Below, piece by piece: positions 26,024 to 34,345 of a stretch of 44,272 nt of DNA. A model generated the notes under the pieces. That model ran no database searches and was not told the DNA's origin. It was given only the letters and a program-made list of their open reading frames with translations. The stretch comes from Bacteroidota bacterium (GTDB lineage Bacteria; Bacteroidota; Bacteroidia; Bacteroidales; FEN-979). Location of the stretch: NCBI GenBank assembly GCA_026391775.1, contig JAPLDK010000050.1:1-44272 (forward strand). The letters are read 5' to 3'. A program made the translations under genes and the position numbers. Positions within the stretch are counted from its first letter, which is position 1, and every line of letters begins with the position of its first letter.

Positions 26024-27121
26024 TCAGAGCCTGGAAAGTGCAAAAGCATATGCTCCCAGGGAAACTGCAGCGGAAGTTCCAAGCCTTGATATCCCGACGC
26101 CGATTTTCTTGCCGGGGTCATATTGAACTGTCGTTTCTGAGAATGGAATCTGTATCCTTCCAGAGCCTGAGTAAAGGAATTTCTTCAATTCTTCCTGATC
26201 TTCAAGATTATAAACTTCCACTTCAAGCCTGGGTAGGGGATGCCCGCTCATAGTGGCAAAGGGCAGATTCATTTCCTCGACCAGTTTTGGGAGAAATAAG
26301 GGATAAGCCCCTGATAAGCCACCACCAATAACCACAAGGCCGTCGACTAAAGTGATGGCATTGGCAATGGTATCGGCGGCATCTGCTGCAAAAGACCTGA
26401 ACGCCTTGACTGCCGCTTCTTTATTGCCGGGTTTCTGTCCCAGTCCAATCGCGCAAATTTCCTTCGGTTCCGGAACAGAACCTATATTCAGACCGCTAAG
26501 GTTCGCGAATTCACGCTTCAAGCCCCTGATGCTCACACTTTCTTCGGCATCCCAGTTTTTGTAAGTCCGGTTGCGTGAACGGTTGATCTCACCTCCCGCA
26601 GAATTATCCCCGAAAAGCAATCCATGGCGTGTCACAATTCCACCTCCGAAACCTGTCCCGAAAGTAACCCCCAGCAGGTTCCTGTATTCTTTTGGATTAC
26701 CCGATGCACGAAGCTTTGCATTGATCTGGGGAAGCAGGCCAAACATCGCTTCGCCATAAGCGAACAGGTCCCCGTCGTTGAGGATGAAGACCGGGATGCC
26801 GAACTGCTCCTGAAGCATAGGCCCCAGGGCAACGCCACCGCGGAAGAACGGAAGGTTCTGAAGATCGCCGATGATCCCGTTTTCATAATCGGCAGGCCCG
26901 GGAAACGCAAAACAAATAGCCGACGCTTTATCATGAAGCTTGCTCTGGACAAGCTGGAATCCCTTGATTATAGTCCTGAGGATATCTTCCAGGGAATTGG
27001 CCTTTGAAGGAAGGGTTATCGGCTCAACAATCTCTTTAACGGATTGCACCGCCGAGAACACCAGATTGGTTCCACCGGCGTCGAGGGTCATGACGATGCG
27101 TTTGTCGGTTTGATAGTTCAT
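26024..27121 (-). CDS. ROK-family sugar kinase-like protein lacking the zinc motif
   Basis: 365 residues with the ASKHA/ROK fold: the phosphate-binding loop TLDAGGTNLVFSAV near residue 12, the catalytic-Asp region ILNDGDLFAYGEAMFG, GVTFGTGFGGGIV (phosphate 2) and GLVVIGGGLSGAYPL (adenosine). ROK kinases phosphorylate glucose, GlcNAc or ManNAc. The ROK signature is incomplete. The EIGH histidine position reads EINRS, and the Cys-rich zinc motif (CxCGxxGC) is absent; the equivalent stretch has no Cys. Activity and substrate are therefore uncertain. It starts 13 bases after the polA stop in the same direction, so it is probably co-transcribed with polA. Confidence 0.82.
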   Translation of the reverse strand: MNYQTDKRIVMTLDAGGTNLVFSAVQSVKEIVEPITLPSKANSLEDILRTIIKGFQLVQSKLHDKASAICFAFPGPADYENGIIGDLQNLPFFRGGVALGPMLQEQFGIPVFILNDGDLFAYGEAMFGLLPQINAKLRASGNPKEYRNLLGVTFGTGFGGGIVTRHGLLFGDNSAGGEINRSRNRTYKNWDAEESVSIRGLKREFANLSGLNIGSVPEPKEICAIGLGQKPGNKEAAVKAFRSFAADAADTIANAITLVDGLVVIGGGLSGAYPLFLPKLVEEMNLPFATMSGHPLPRLEVEVYNLEDQEELKKFLYSGSGRIQIPFSETTVQYDPGKKIGVGISRLGTSAAVSLGAYAFALSRL

Positions 27122-27134
27122 ATTTCGCTACTTA

Positions 27135-29981
27135 TTAATGCGCTAAGAGCCAATTCGCTCCGGTATTCATATCTACTTCCACCGGGACATCGAGCAATAA
27201 GGCGTTCTTCATCCCGGTTTCAACAATTTTTTTAACATCTTCAACCTCCGCTTGGTGTACATCAAAAACAAGTTCGTCGTGCACCTGAAGTATCATGCGG
27301 GATCTGAGTCCGCGTTTTTCAAACTCGTCAAAGATACGGATCATGGCGATCTTGATCATATCGGCAGCCGTTCCCTGCACCGGTGCGTTGATTGCATTGC
27401 GCTCGGCAAAGCCCCTGACATTTGCATTGTTTGAATGAATATCCCTGAGGTAACGCCTGCGTTTCATGAGGGTTTCCACATAGCCGTTGGCCCTGGCAAA
27501 AGCAATGGTATTGTCCATATACTCCCTGATGCCGGGATATTGTTCAAAGTACTGCCTGATCACGTCCGATGCCTCTTTTCGCGACATACCCGATCTCTCA
27601 GATAACCCAAAAGAGGAGATCCCGTAAATGATACCGAAATTGACCATCTTAGCGTTACGGCGCATATCTTTGCTTACTTCCGAAGGTTTGAGGTTATATA
27701 TTTTTGCTGCCGTTGCCTGGTGAATGTCCTCCCCCTTCCTGAAGGCTTCAATCATATTTTTATCCCCACTCATCGAAGCAATGATCCTGAGCTCGATCTG
27801 GGAGTAGTCGGCGCTCAATAAGGTATAATTTTCGTTCCTTGGAACAAATGCTTTTCGGATCTCACGGCCTTTTTCGGTCCGTATGGGAATATTCTGGAGG
27901 TTGGGATTGTTGGAGCTGAGCCTGCCTGTCGCTGCAACAGCCTGGTTGTACGAGGTATGTATGCGGTTATCACGGGCACTCACCAGCCCCGGAAGTACAT
28001 CCACATACGTCGACTTAAGCTTTGTAAGCGACCTGTATTCAAGTATCTTGCTGATGATGGGATGTTTTGCCTCCAGTTTGGTAAGTACATCCTCACTGGT
28101 CGAATACTGCTTGGTTTTTGTCTGCTTGGGTTTTTCAACAATCTTCAGCCTGTCGTAGAGGATCTCCCCAAGCTGTTTCGGGGAAGAAATATTAAAGGTT
28201 GTCCCTGCATCTTTATAGATCTCCTCCTGTGTTATAAGTACCTCCTTTTCAAGTTCCCCCGAATACTCGTTAAGCACCGAAGCATCTATCCTCACACCTT
28301 CCTTTTCCATGGAAGCAAGTACAGGGATAAGCGGGATCTCGATCTCGTCGAACAATTTGCGGGTATCGCTTCCGGCCAGCAAAGGTTCAAACACATTTTT
28401 CAGTTGCAAGGTCACATCCGCATCTTCTGCTGCATATTCCTTGACCGTTTCCGTATCGACAGTACGCATGCTGAGCTGGCCCGAACCTTTCTTCCCGATC
28501 AGGGACTCAATAGGCACCGGCTTGTATTTCAGGTAGATCTCCGAAAGGAAATCCATATTATGCCTCATATCCGGCTGGATCAGGTAATGAGCCAGCATAG
28601 TGTCGAACATTGGGGTTTTAACATCAATGCCGTACCACTTAAGGATGGCGAGGTCGAACTTCATGTTCTGGCCAACCTTCTCAATCATCGGATCTTCCAG
28701 CACCTCTTTGAATTCCTGCACGATCAGTTCGGTTTCATGATAGTTCTCAGGGAAAGGAATATAATATGCTTCATGCAGCTTCACCGAGAACGACATCCCC
28801 ACCAGCTCCGAATTGTTGGGATCAACACCTGTGGTCTCCGTGTCAAAGCAGAATGTTTTATGATTTTTTAGTATGCTGATGAGGGAGCGGCGGGTTTCCG
28901 GTGTGGTGACAAGGTGATACGTGTGGGGGGTGGAGGAGATGTCGTGATGAATTTCGTGAGGGAGGTCGTGATGAATTTCGTGAGGGATTTCGTGAGGGAG
29001 AACGTGAGGAAGATCGCTGAAGAGATCGGGATGAATTTCTCCGCGTCCTTCCTTTCCTTCTGCCTTGCGACCTTCCTCACGTTTTTCGTCACGTTCTTCT
29101 TTACGACCTTCCTCACGTCCTAAAGTCTCCGCCCACTTAAACACCCGTTCCCCCAGTGCCCGGAATTCCAGCTCATCGAACAATCGTTTCAGACGCAGTT
29201 CATCGGGTGATTCCATGATGAGTTTGTCAGGCTCGAAAGCAATGGGGACGTCGAGTATTATGGTAGCCAGATTTTTCGACATCAGAGCCTGGTCCTTGAA
29301 CTCTATGACTTTCTGCCGAAGCTTCTCGTTTGCAACTTTCCCGGGATGCTCAACCAGATTTTCCACCGAGCCGAACTCAGCCAGCAGCTTGCGGGCCGTG
29401 ACTTCCCCTACGCCGGGGATACCCGGTATGTTATCCGAAGCATCTCCCCATAAACCCAGCATATCGATGACCTGTTCCGGCCGGCTGATCCCGAATTTCT
29501 CACACACTTCCTTAACGCCCAGGATCTCCACATCGCCTCCGAATTTACCCGGCTTGTATATCAGGGTGGTACCGCTTACGAGCTGCCCGAAGTCCTTATC
29601 CGAAGTCATCGCCTGCTTGGCGAGGGTGCCAATCACGTCATCCGCCTCAAAGCCATCCACAAACAGAACAGGAATTTTAAATCCGTGAAGAAGTTCGTGA
29701 ATATAGGGAAGTGATGAAATGATATCCTCGGGGGTTTCCTCGCGGTGGGCTTTGTAAAACTCGTAGCCCTCATGCCTTACGGTAGGGGCAATGGTATCGA
29801 ATGCCACACCGATGTGAGTGGGTTTTTCTTTTCGCAACACATCGAACAGGGTGTTAGCAAATCCGAAGACAGCCGAAGTGTTAACGCCTTTGGAACTCAC
29901 CCTGGGATTATTCTTGAACGCATAATATGCCCTGTAGATCAGGGCCATAGCATCAAGAAGGAACAGTTTCTTGTTGGACAA
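27135..29981 (-). CDS. polA: DNA polymerase I with His/acid repeat linker, TTG start
   Basis: About 948 residues from the TTG at 29981. The 5'-3' exonuclease domain (1 to about 290) begins SNKKLFLLDAMALIYRAYYAF with the metal-binding Asp. A linker (about 291-350) is highly charged, then built of His/acid tetrads. The proofreading domain has the intact motif FDTETTG and should be active. The polymerase domain has motif A SADYSQIELRI and motif C VHDELVFDV. The frame is open to an ATG at 30077, but a -7 box at 29997-30004 predicts a transcript starting near 29990. The next in-frame Met (residue 12) would remove the catalytic Asp, so TTG is the best start. The enzyme does repair and Okazaki-fragment processing. 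Confidence 0.94.
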   Translation of the reverse strand: MSNKKLFLLDAMALIYRAYYAFKNNPRVSSKGVNTSAVFGFANTLFDVLRKEKPTHIGVAFDTIAPTVRHEGYEFYKAHREETPEDIISSLPYIHELLHGFKIPVLFVDGFEADDVIGTLAKQAMTSDKDFGQLVSGTTLIYKPGKFGGDVEILGVKEVCEKFGISRPEQVIDMLGLWGDASDNIPGIPGVGEVTARKLLAEFGSVENLVEHPGKVANEKLRQKVIEFKDQALMSKNLATIILDVPIAFEPDKLIMESPDELRLKRLFDELEFRALGERVFKWAETLGREEGRKEERDEKREEGRKAEGKEGRGEIHPDLFSDLPHVLPHEIPHEIHHDLPHEIHHDISSTPHTYHLVTTPETRRSLISILKNHKTFCFDTETTGVDPNNSELVGMSFSVKLHEAYYIPFPENYHETELIVQEFKEVLEDPMIEKVGQNMKFDLAILKWYGIDVKTPMFDTMLAHYLIQPDMRHNMDFLSEIYLKYKPVPIESLIGKKGSGQLSMRTVDTETVKEYAAEDADVTLQLKNVFEPLLAGSDTRKLFDEIEIPLIPVLASMEKEGVRIDASVLNEYSGELEKEVLITQEEIYKDAGTTFNISSPKQLGEILYDRLKIVEKPKQTKTKQYSTSEDVLTKLEAKHPIISKILEYRSLTKLKSTYVDVLPGLVSARDNRIHTSYNQAVAATGRLSSNNPNLQNIPIRTEKGREIRKAFVPRNENYTLLSADYSQIELRIIASMSGDKNMIEAFRKGEDIHQATAAKIYNLKPSEVSKDMRRNAKMVNFGIIYGISSFGLSERSGMSRKEASDVIRQYFEQYPGIREYMDNTIAFARANGYVETLMKRRRYLRDIHSNNANVRGFAERNAINAPVQGTAADMIKIAMIRIFDEFEKRGLRSRMILQVHDELVFDVHQAEVEDVKKIVETGMKNALLLDVPVEVDMNTGANWLLAH
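28929..29015. repeat. 24-bp/12-bp tandem repeat inside polA
   Basis: On the plus strand a 24-base unit starting GTCGTGATGAATTTCGTGAG occurs at 28941 and 28965, followed by a 12-base half unit near 28988 and a degenerate one. In the protein these encode four-residue units of the form [L/I]-[P/H]-H-[E/D/V], about six or seven in a row. Confidence 0.85.
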
Positions 29982-29996
29982 GATATGGATTTTCGG

Positions 29997-30004
29997 CAAA
30001 GATA
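29997..30004 (-). promoter_or_regulatory. Bacteroidota -7 box for polA
   Basis: The minus strand reads TATCTTTG (TAnnTTTG). It places the transcript start near 29990, downstream of the ATG at 30077 and just upstream of the TTG at 29981. This decides the polA start. Confidence 0.6.
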
Positions 30005-30095
30005 AAGGAATTCGGCATAAAAAATTTCCCAACAAAACCTTGTTTATATTTTCTTTTTGCGGATGTCGTTTTCCCATATTTAAACATATACTTTT

Positions 30096-31454
30096 ATGCC
30101 TGTCAAAACATCTTCCATGATAAAAAAGAAATCTGCAGAAAAGAAGATCTTCGTGTTGGATACTTCAGTTATCCTTTATAACCATGACGCGATCAGTAGT
30201 TTTGAAGACAACGACGTGGCAATACCCATAACGGTGCTCGAAGAACTTGATGACTTCAAGAAAGGCAACGATACCATCAATTTTGAAGCCAGGGAGTTTA
30301 TCCGCATCATGGATAAGCTTTCCAGCCGTTCCACGTTAACCAAATGGATTTCGCTCGGCGGATCCAAGGGAGGCAAGTTCAAGGTTGTGATGAACGAACA
30401 AAGCGATCTTGACGCCAATACCGTTTTCGGAGAGATGAAACCCGATCACTGGATCCTGAATGCGGCTCTGGTGATGATGAAGGAGAACCCGGGTAAGAAA
30501 GTGGTCCTGGTTTCCAAGGATATCAACCTCCGCCTGAAGGCAAAGGCCCTGAATATTTCTTCAGAAGACTTTCTCACAGGTAAGGTGAAGGATGTGGAAG
30601 GACTGTATGCGGGGAAAACCACAGTTGAGGGCCTCGACAAGACCATCATCGACCTGATGTATGAAACCGGTTTCTGCCTTCCCGAGGATATAGGGATCAG
30701 GAATCCCATCCCCAACCATTATTTCATACTGAAGAATGGGAAAAGCTCGGTTCTGGCGTTTTACAATCCTGTAACCGAGAGGATTGAAAAGATAGAAAAA
30801 CATTCCTGTTATAAGATCACCCCCCGCAATGCCGAACAGGTTTTTGCCTTTCATGCTATCCTGAATCCTGATGTCAAACTGGTTACCCTCCAGGGCATTG
30901 CAGGTACAGGCAAGACCCTGCTCGCGCTTTCGGGGTCTCTCGAACAGAAGAAGTATTTCAAGCAGATCTACCTGGCCCGTCCCATCGTCCCATTGAGTAA
31001 TAAAGATATTGGTTACCTCCCGGGCGATATCAAATCAAAGCTTGATCCGTATATGCAGCCTCTTTGGGATAACCTGAAGTTCATTCAGAACCAATACAAC
31101 GAGAAGGACAAGGAATACAAAGTGATCCAGGAAGCCGTGGAAAACGAAAAGCTGGTGATCACGCCCCTGGCTTATATTCGCGGACGCAGTATCTCGAATG
31201 TTTGTTTTATCGTGGATGAGGCGCAGAATCTCACGCCTCATGAAATAAAGACCATCATTACCCGTGCCGGGGAAAACACCAAGATCATTTTCACCGGGGA
31301 TATTCATCAGATCGATACGCCGTACCTGGATGCGCAGTCGAATGGGTTGTCGACGCTTATCGACAAGATAAAGCATCATCCGCTGTATGCCCATATCAAG
31401 CTGGAGAAAGGTGAGCGCTCCGATCTTGCGAATCTCGCGAATGAGATGCTGTAA
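30096..31454 (+). CDS. PhoH-family ATPase with N-terminal PIN domain
   Basis: 452 residues. A PIN nuclease-type domain (about 15-150) has acidic residues in FVLDTSVILYNHDAI, VLEELDDFKKG and VSKDINLRLKAKALN. A PhoH ATPase domain (about 240-450) has Walker A GIAGTGKTLLA and Walker B-like CFIVDEAQNLT, with GDIHQIDTPYLD further on. PIN-PhoH proteins (YlaK-type) are thought to be RNA helicase/nuclease systems acting on RNA. The molecular target is not established. It is divergent from polA, with only about 19-115 bases between starts. A near-match -7 element (TACTTTTA) lies directly at the ATG, so the promoter is unclear and an ATG at 30117 is a possible alternative. Confidence 0.92.
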   Translation: MPVKTSSMIKKKSAEKKIFVLDTSVILYNHDAISSFEDNDVAIPITVLEELDDFKKGNDTINFEAREFIRIMDKLSSRSTLTKWISLGGSKGGKFKVVMNEQSDLDANTVFGEMKPDHWILNAALVMMKENPGKKVVLVSKDINLRLKAKALNISSEDFLTGKVKDVEGLYAGKTTVEGLDKTIIDLMYETGFCLPEDIGIRNPIPNHYFILKNGKSSVLAFYNPVTERIEKIEKHSCYKITPRNAEQVFAFHAILNPDVKLVTLQGIAGTGKTLLALSGSLEQKKYFKQIYLARPIVPLSNKDIGYLPGDIKSKLDPYMQPLWDNLKFIQNQYNEKDKEYKVIQEAVENEKLVITPLAYIRGRSISNVCFIVDEAQNLTPHEIKTIITRAGENTKIIFTGDIHQIDTPYLDAQSNGLSTLIDKIKHHPLYAHIKLEKGERSDLANLANEML

Positions 31455-31502
31455 TTCGGGGCAAGGTTCTTTCTTCCACTACGAAACTAATACGACCCAC
31501 CA

Positions 31503-31579
31503 TCGTCTGGGCTGGTATTTTCCTGTGAATGCCTTAGCAAATTTACGGCAGCAGAACAGGAAAATACCAGCTCAGGCGA
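31503..31579. repeat. Long near-perfect inverted repeat between convergent genes
   Basis: The left arm (about 31503-31526) and right arm (about 31556-31579) are complementary over some 24 bases with only two G-U type pairs; the core is GGCTGGTATTTTCCTGT and its complement. The spacer is 29 bases and itself holds a 4-bp TGCC/GGCA stem. It sits between the PhoH gene end (31454) and the M28 gene end (31588). It lacks a T run next to the stem. Confidence 0.8.
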
Positions 31580-31587
31580 AGAAACTT

Positions 31588-32583
31588 CTATTGCTCTTCG
31601 TATACAACCGTGAGCATCGTTTGCCCCACGGCTTTGAGGGTTGAAGCATCGATGGATGCGAGGTTATCGTGGGTTGTATGCCAGTAAGGATAGAAGCCCG
31701 AATCGGTGGTCTTGTCGAGGTGGATGAGGTCGACAACAGGTATGTTAAGATATTTCATGATGAAAATATGGTCGTCGGTAACCATACCGCCTTTTTCATA
31801 GAGGAAGTATGAGGAATATCCAATGCGGTTAGCGGCATCCCATACCTTTTTCTGAACATCGGCGGCATATTGCTGTGAGATCCCTTCAAGCAGGAAAGTC
31901 GCCCCAGGGGCACCTACCATATCGAGAAGAATACCATACCTTGCCGAATACTCCTGTTTATGCGGGTTCTGAGCCCAATACTGTGAACCCAGACCCCACC
32001 ATTTATCCGTACCTGCACTTTCATCCTGGGGAGGACCGTAATCCTCAAGGTCGAAAAGTACTATATCAATCCCGATGGCTGGTTCCTTAAGGCTGAACTG
32101 CCTTGCTGCTTCCATCAATATACCCACTCCGCTGGCCCCGTCATTGGCGGCATCCACAGGCTTGCGGCGGTTTTTCGGATCGGGATCATGATCGGCCCAG
32201 GGACGGGATTCCCAATGGGAGCAAAGAATAATGCGGTTTTTCAATTCGGGCTTCCATGATGCTATTATGTTTTTCCCTTCCAGCATTTTTCCGTTGAACG
32301 CCGCCATCCTGCACTTCTGGACGATAACATCCTTACACCACGACTTCAGCCTGCCGCTTATGTATTCAGCACATTTTTCATGCGCCGGGGTACCGGGAAC
32401 ACGGGGCCCGAAAGCCAGCTGGGCAACAACGTAAGCATAAGCCGAATCCTTGTTAAATGAAGGTATTTCAACCTTTGGCTTGTTGAGCTGTGAAGAGTCT
32501 GTTGCCCCGGCTGTACCCTTTTGAGAAGAGTTGTTGCAGGAAGCGAGGATTACCGGGACAATTAAAATAAGAAAACGTTTCAT
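31588..32583 (-). CDS. M28-family lipoprotein, glutaminyl-peptide cyclotransferase type
   Basis: 331 residues with a lipoprotein signal peptide (lipobox LASC, Cys16). The rest is an M28 alpha/beta domain with the landmarks of glutaminyl cyclases: Asp148 in AANDGASG, Glu180-Asp181 in LFDLEDYG, Asp221 in LLDMVG and His302 in YWHTTHDN. These enzymes convert N-terminal Gln of exported proteins to pyroglutamate, which is common in Bacteroidota (the Q-rule for signal peptidase I substrates). An aminopeptidase role is the alternative, since M28 contains both. The gene follows lnt after 20 bases and no promoter is visible between them, so the two probably form one unit. Confidence 0.87.
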   Translation of the reverse strand: MKRFLILIVPVILASCNNSSQKGTAGATDSSQLNKPKVEIPSFNKDSAYAYVVAQLAFGPRVPGTPAHEKCAEYISGRLKSWCKDVIVQKCRMAAFNGKMLEGKNIIASWKPELKNRIILCSHWESRPWADHDPDPKNRRKPVDAANDGASGVGILMEAARQFSLKEPAIGIDIVLFDLEDYGPPQDESAGTDKWWGLGSQYWAQNPHKQEYSARYGILLDMVGAPGATFLLEGISQQYAADVQKKVWDAANRIGYSSYFLYEKGGMVTDDHIFIMKYLNIPVVDLIHLDKTTDSGFYPYWHTTHDNLASIDASTLKAVGQTMLTVVYEEQ

Positions 32584-32603
32584 GAGCGGGGATTAAAAAA
32601 CAG

Positions 32604-34232
32604 CTAATTTTTAATTCTTTTTCTAGTAATCCATACGGCCAGCGAACCGATATACAGCAATCCGCCCAGCCACGACATCCACTTCGCGATATAATCACCA
32701 TGCAGGGTATAGAACGTCATCTTGTCATTCGCATTCACCGTAGCCTTGATCACTGCCGGGACCCAGTACTTCGTTTGCTCATGAGCATCTCCCCTCTGGT
32801 CTATCCAGGCAGAGATCCCGGTATTTGCCGAGCGGAGAATGCTCCGTCGTGTTTCGATTGCGCGGAGATGTGCAAAGGTAAAATGCTGGCGGTGACCGGC
32901 AGTGTTTCCCCACCAGCCATCGTTGGTGATAATGCACATCACCTGCGCCCCGTTCCTGACGAATTCGGCAAAGAACTCACCAAAGATCGATTCGTAACAG
33001 ATACAGGCTGCCACTGGAGGCATATTCACGACATTAAACACTTTGCGTACCGAATCGGTCCCCAGGCTTCCGACTATCCCCCCAAGATCAATTGCATATT
33101 TTTCAAGCCATTTAAATCCATTGTAGGAGGGTAAAACTTCAACCCCCGGGGTGAGTTTTGATTTATGATATGTTTGTAAGGCCGGATAGCGATTTACCAT
33201 GATAGCCGCATTGTACCTGTTGTACCAGGCATTTTCCTCGGTGAACTTCCGGGCGGTATGCGGAATCTTCTCACCCGGCCTGAAGGCATAGTAGGTTGAT
33301 CCTCCGACAATGATATTCAGGTTTGGGTATTTCGAAATAATGTTCCTGACCAGCCCAACACTTTCAAAATTCTCCATATTATTCTCCCACATCTCCTGTT
33401 GCAATGCCGACTCGGGAGTTACCAGGATGTTGGTGGTTGAATCAACGGCAGATCCTGCAAGACTCATGATCCTTCCCACGACCTTTAAAGGAGGCAAGAC
33501 ATATTGTTCGGAATACGGATCTATATTGGGTTGGACAATGACGGCGTTTACGGGCCTGGGTTTTTCATGGTAGGTGTAGTATATTGTATATGAGAGTGCG
33601 ATGGGGAGGATTATTGTGATGAACGTGATGAGCGTGATGGCATGATGAGATTGCGGTGATGCAAAGATGCGAGCTGAATCAAGACTTAACCGAACCAGTG
33701 AATAAATTAGAATATTCACCACCAGCACCCAGAGCGTTCCCCCAAATGCACCGGTATATTCGTACCATTGAACCCAATGGGAATATGATGCAAAGCCGTT
33801 GCCGAGGTTTAGCCAGGGCCAGTTGAGGTCCCAGTTCAGATGAAGGTATTCGAACATGATCCAGAAACAAATCAGGGCCAGGTAAGCTGCTGGCCTGTTG
33901 TTCAGCCTCCGTTTTGTCCCATGGAAAAATGACAGGAAAACCGACATGAACAGAGAGTTAAATACTACTGCCATGATTGCACCTTGTAGGGTTGAATTGA
34001 CTATCCACCACGTAGTCAGCCCATTCCAAAGGAGGAAACCGGGATACGAATAGAAAAACACCGAAAACCGGTTAAAACGCTCAGGGTTGGCGCTGATGAG
34101 ATCCTCCATCCGCAGTAAAGGAATAAATGCTATGAACAGTAAAACCGGAAATCCCCTCTCGGGCCAGGCCAGCGAAAGAAGAATTCCGGAAGCAAGGGAA
34201 AGCAAAATAAGCCTTAATTTCAGGTGCTTCAT
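32604..34232 (-). CDS. lnt: Apolipoprotein N-acyltransferase
   Basis: About 542 residues. An N-terminal part with six or more membrane helices (1 to about 215) is followed by a nitrilase-like periplasmic domain and a final C-terminal helix. The nitrilase triad is complete: Glu274 in VTPESALQQ, Lys359 in HKSKLTPGVEVLP and Cys412 in CICYESIFGEF, in the E. coli Lnt order and with similar spacing. Lnt adds the third acyl chain to the N-terminal Cys of lipoproteins at the inner membrane. The ORF extends to 34274, but a -33/-7 promoter at 34252-34282 makes the ATG at 34232 the start. A 9-base repeat at 33616-33649 encodes part of a helix (ITLITFITI). Confidence 0.93.
   Translation of the reverse strand: MKHLKLRLILLSLASGILLSLAWPERGFPVLLFIAFIPLLRMEDLISANPERFNRFSVFFYSYPGFLLWNGLTTWWIVNSTLQGAIMAVVFNSLFMSVFLSFFHGTKRRLNNRPAAYLALICFWIMFEYLHLNWDLNWPWLNLGNGFASYSHWVQWYEYTGAFGGTLWVLVVNILIYSLVRLSLDSARIFASPQSHHAITLITFITIILPIALSYTIYYTYHEKPRPVNAVIVQPNIDPYSEQYVLPPLKVVGRIMSLAGSAVDSTTNILVTPESALQQEMWENNMENFESVGLVRNIISKYPNLNIIVGGSTYYAFRPGEKIPHTARKFTEENAWYNRYNAAIMVNRYPALQTYHKSKLTPGVEVLPSYNGFKWLEKYAIDLGGIVGSLGTDSVRKVFNVVNMPPVAACICYESIFGEFFAEFVRNGAQVMCIITNDGWWGNTAGHRQHFTFAHLRAIETRRSILRSANTGISAWIDQRGDAHEQTKYWVPAVIKATVNANDKMTFYTLHGDYIAKWMSWLGGLLYIGSLAVWITRKRIKN
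33616..33649. repeat. Nine-base tandem repeat inside lnt
   Basis: GTGATGAAC, GTGATGAGC, GTGATGGC and ATGATGAG lie end to end on the plus strand. On the coding strand they give the Ile-Thr-x triplets of a transmembrane helix, so the repeat is tolerated by the protein. Confidence 0.7.
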
Positions 34233-34251
34233 GGGAATGAAATAAGAAGAG

Positions 34252-34282
34252 CAAAGGTAGATAACCATTTCCAACCTGCAAA
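34252..34282 (-). promoter_or_regulatory. Complete Bacteroidota promoter (-33 TTTG and -7 TACCTTTG) for lnt
   Basis: The minus strand has TTTG at 34282-34279, a 19-base spacer, and TACCTTTG at 34259-34252. Elements and spacing both fit the consensus. The start codon is about 20 bases downstream. Confidence 0.7.
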
Positions 34283-34345
34283 AATCAGAACGTTCGTGTT
34301 TTGGAATTATTTATAACTTTACAGGTTCTGCCAAGAATTAAGCAA

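Noticed and set aside
27957-28871. 304-codon plus-strand ORF inside polA
   Set aside because: It is antisense to conserved polymerase domains, has no promoter or family pattern, and arises from open antisense frames.
28929-29015. Possible CRISPR-like array
   Set aside because: The units are contiguous, without unique spacers, and lie in frame within polA.
29065-29688. 207-codon plus-strand ORF over the polA linker
   Set aside because: Ser/Arg-rich composition reflects the complementary strand of the charged linker; there is no independent support.
31530-31550. TAAATTTG -7 box on the minus strand within the loop of the long inverted repeat
   Set aside because: It would drive transcription only antisense into the PhoH gene and is likely chance in AT-rich sequence.
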